Source: an uncultured Burkholderiales bacterium
GTDB lineage: Bacteria > Pseudomonadota > Gammaproteobacteria > Burkholderiales > Burkholderiaceae_F
NCBI GenBank assembly: GCA_903871435.1
Contig: CAIQGU010000461.1
Coordinates: 1-7,782, forward strand
DNA: 7,782 nucleotides
Direction: 5' to 3'
Numbering within the stretch: the stretch's first letter is position 1; the number at the start of each line of letters is the position of its first letter. Shown here in pieces: positions 6,744-7,782 of the stretch. Under the pieces are notes generated by a model, which made no database searches, was not told where the DNA came from, and saw nothing but the letters and a program-made list of their open reading frames with translations. The position numbers and the translations under genes were made by a program.

Positions 6744-7217
6744 GTGGACCAGGCCCAGTCCCCGAACGCCGCGCTTGCCGCAACAGCGCGCACGATCGAC
6801 TTCCATTTCAACGTCGATCACAGCGTCAATTACGCCTGCCGAGTCGTGCGCAAGGCCCGCGCGGCCGGCAAGACGGTACTGGTGTTCACGCGCGACAGCG
6901 AGCGGTGCGCGCGCCTCGACATGGCGCTGTGGACCTTTTCCGCCCTGGATTTCCTGCCCCATGTGCGCCTGCCATCGCCGCATGCCGGCCAAACGCCGGT
7001 CTGGCTGACGCAAACCCCGCAAGACGTTTCGCGGGATCTGTTACTGCTGCTCGACGAGGACACGGCGCCGGATTTTCAAACCTGGTTCTCCCGGTTCGAG
7101 CGGGTGATCGACGTGGTTTCCGCCGACCCCGACGACCGCCTGCGGGCACGCGCCCGCTTCAAGGCCTACCGTGACGCGGGCTTGGCGCCGGTCGCGCATG
7201 AAGTGGGTGCCGCGTGA
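6744..7217 (+). CDS. holC: DNA polymerase III chi subunit
   Basis: Chi subunit of the DNA polymerase III clamp-loader complex. It binds psi (HolD) and the C-terminal tail of single-strand binding protein, linking the replisome to SSB-coated DNA. The protein is 157 aa, slightly longer than the usual 140-150. Visible motifs are the first strand TIDFHFNV (17-24), the helix YACRVVRKARAAGKTVLVF (30-48), and the chi hallmark LWTFSALDFLPHV (62-74), followed by a VWLTQ strand (86-90). A stretch of about 15 residues precedes the conserved domain; no other start codon lies between, and the GTG has a good Shine-Dalgarno, so the extension is probably real. pepA-holC adjacency is common in proteobacteria (pepA-holC-valS in E. 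coli). Its stop overlaps the next gene's GTG (GTGA). Confidence 0.93.
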   Translation: MDQAQSPNAALAATARTIDFHFNVDHSVNYACRVVRKARAAGKTVLVFTRDSERCARLDMALWTFSALDFLPHVRLPSPHAGQTPVWLTQTPQDVSRDLLLLLDEDTAPDFQTWFSRFERVIDVVSADPDDRLRARARFKAYRDAGLAPVAHEVGAA

Positions 7218-7782
7218 ACCGGCCGCCGCCACGCTTTCCGGGCGCGCCACCCGAGCCGGCGCCCGACGACCTTTCCATTCCCGTTCTCACGGAACGCTTG
7301 GGACTCGCGCCGCTGGAGTTCGATACGACCTTGCCGATGATCGAGTCGACCGGGCAAAACAGCGAGCCCATGCTCGAGGGCTTGACGGCACTGCCCGATC
7401 CGCCGCAGCAGTACACGCCACCGCCCCAGGCGGAAAACGCAAAAATCCATCCTATCGCGGCACTGCCCTTTCCGCCCATCGCATTTCCGGAAGCGGCAGC
7501 GCCGGTAGCGCCGGCTGCCTTGACGCCTGTGACAACCCGGCCACCGGGAACTGTCCCGGTCGCGTCTGCGCCGCCTGTCGCGCGACCCGCGGCGCCACAG
7601 CCGGTTCCCGCGCCCACTCCAGTGACGCTGGCGGCCAGTGGTATTGGAGTGGCGCCCGCAGCGGCGCCGGTAATGGGGTCGAGCGCAACACCGACAACAG
7701 CGTCGACAACAGCGTCGACGGCAGCGTCGACAACGGCGTCGACGGCAGCTTCAACAGCCGCATCGACAGCGGCGGGTCAGCA
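7214..7782 (+). CDS. Ala/Pro/Thr-rich protein with IPVLTE motif (3' partial)
   Basis: Open frame of 189 codons without a stop, cut by the window end. GTG 7214 is the first possible start after an in-frame TGA at 7199-7201 and overlaps the holC stop by four bases, so translational coupling is likely. The N-terminus is Pro-rich and carries PDDLSIPVLTE at residues 17-27, a motif I recall near the N-terminus of betaproteobacterial proteins of unknown function downstream of holC (possibly the DUF2486 family; recalled, not checked). From about residue 60 the sequence becomes low-complexity Pro/Ala/Val/Thr, then Thr/Ala/Ser repeats at 161-188. No signal peptide, membrane segment or enzyme motif is visible. 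The composition suggests a disordered linker, with any folded domain lying beyond the window. No function is assigned. Confidence 0.75.
   Translation, partial: MNRPPPRFPGAPPEPAPDDLSIPVLTERLGLAPLEFDTTLPMIESTGQNSEPMLEGLTALPDPPQQYTPPPQAENAKIHPIAALPFPPIAFPEAAAPVAPAALTPVTTRPPGTVPVASAPPVARPAAPQPVPAPTPVTLAASGIGVAPAAAPVMGSSATPTTASTTASTAASTTASTAASTAASTAAGQ
7694..7777 (+). repeat. Seven imperfect 12-bp coding repeats (T[T/A]AS)
   Basis: Seven consecutive 12-bp units encode TTAS, TTAS, TAAS, TTAS, TAAS, TAAS and TAAG. The first two units are identical in DNA; the others differ at a few bases. GTCGAC recurs every 12 bp at 7702, 7714, 7726 and 7738. Because the unit is a multiple of three, copy-number changes would keep the frame and only change linker length. 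Confidence 0.8.

Noticed and set aside
5099..6811. 570-codon open frame antisense to pepA, longer than pepA itself
   Set aside because: It lies fully opposite a gene with all M17 catalytic residues, is rich in Arg, His, Gly and Ala, and shows no family motif. Long antisense frames are common in GC-rich coding DNA.
7452..7763. Minus-strand frame with Ser/Thr/Leu/Pro repeats opposite the holC-downstream gene
   Set aside because: It is the reverse-strand reading of the 12-bp coding repeats. The plus frame has a coupled start and a conserved-looking N-terminus.
7694..7777. Periodic repeats as a CRISPR-like array or iteron origin
   Set aside because: Units are 12 bp, contiguous without spacers, and in frame with a coding region.

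Overview
The window is high-GC bacterial DNA (roughly two thirds G+C by eye) with closely packed genes on both strands. Gene content and motifs point to a Gram-negative proteobacterium. Divergent lptF/pepA, pepA followed by holC, and a Pro/Ala-rich protein with an IPVLTE motif after holC all favour a betaproteobacterium, probably Burkholderiales-like. That placement is inferred from remembered gene order and protein similarity, not from a search.

Left part (1-1629, plus strand). A thioredoxin-fold TlpA-like protein with a WCGPC active site, cut by the window edge, overlaps by 4 bases a small secreted protein of the Rap1a/Tai type. A Crp/Fnr-family regulator follows after a 47-base gap. The three may form one operon: two exported proteins, one a redox protein and one with two cysteines, plus a regulator.

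Middle part (1715-4890, minus strand). Read right to left: lptF, lptG, lgt. LptF and LptG are the two inner-membrane permeases of the LptB2FG lipopolysaccharide exporter. Lgt adds the diacylglyceryl group to prolipoproteins. The set therefore serves outer-membrane biogenesis. lptF and lptG are 10 bases apart, and the lptG ribosome binding site overlaps the lptF stop. lgt lies 109 bases further on and has a candidate promoter of its own. The Crp-like gene and lgt converge at 1630-1714, where there is a GC-rich hairpin but no T-tract terminator.

Right part (4891-7782). A divergent intergenic region of about 340 bases separates lptF from pepA. It holds candidate promoter elements and two short perfect tandem repeats. 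pepA (leucyl aminopeptidase, all catalytic residues present) is followed by holC (DNA polymerase III chi subunit, GTG start with a strong Shine-Dalgarno). Overlapping the holC stop is a further open frame that runs off the window. It encodes an Ala/Pro/Thr-rich protein with an IPVLTE motif near its N-terminus and seven 12-bp repeats encoding T[T/A]AS units.

Most of the window is conserved housekeeping sequence. I see no RNA genes, insertion sequences, prophage genes or CRISPR arrays. The least explained parts are the TlpA-like/Rap1a-like/Crp-like cluster and the truncated repeat protein at the right edge. No clear case for a wholly new system can be made from this window alone.
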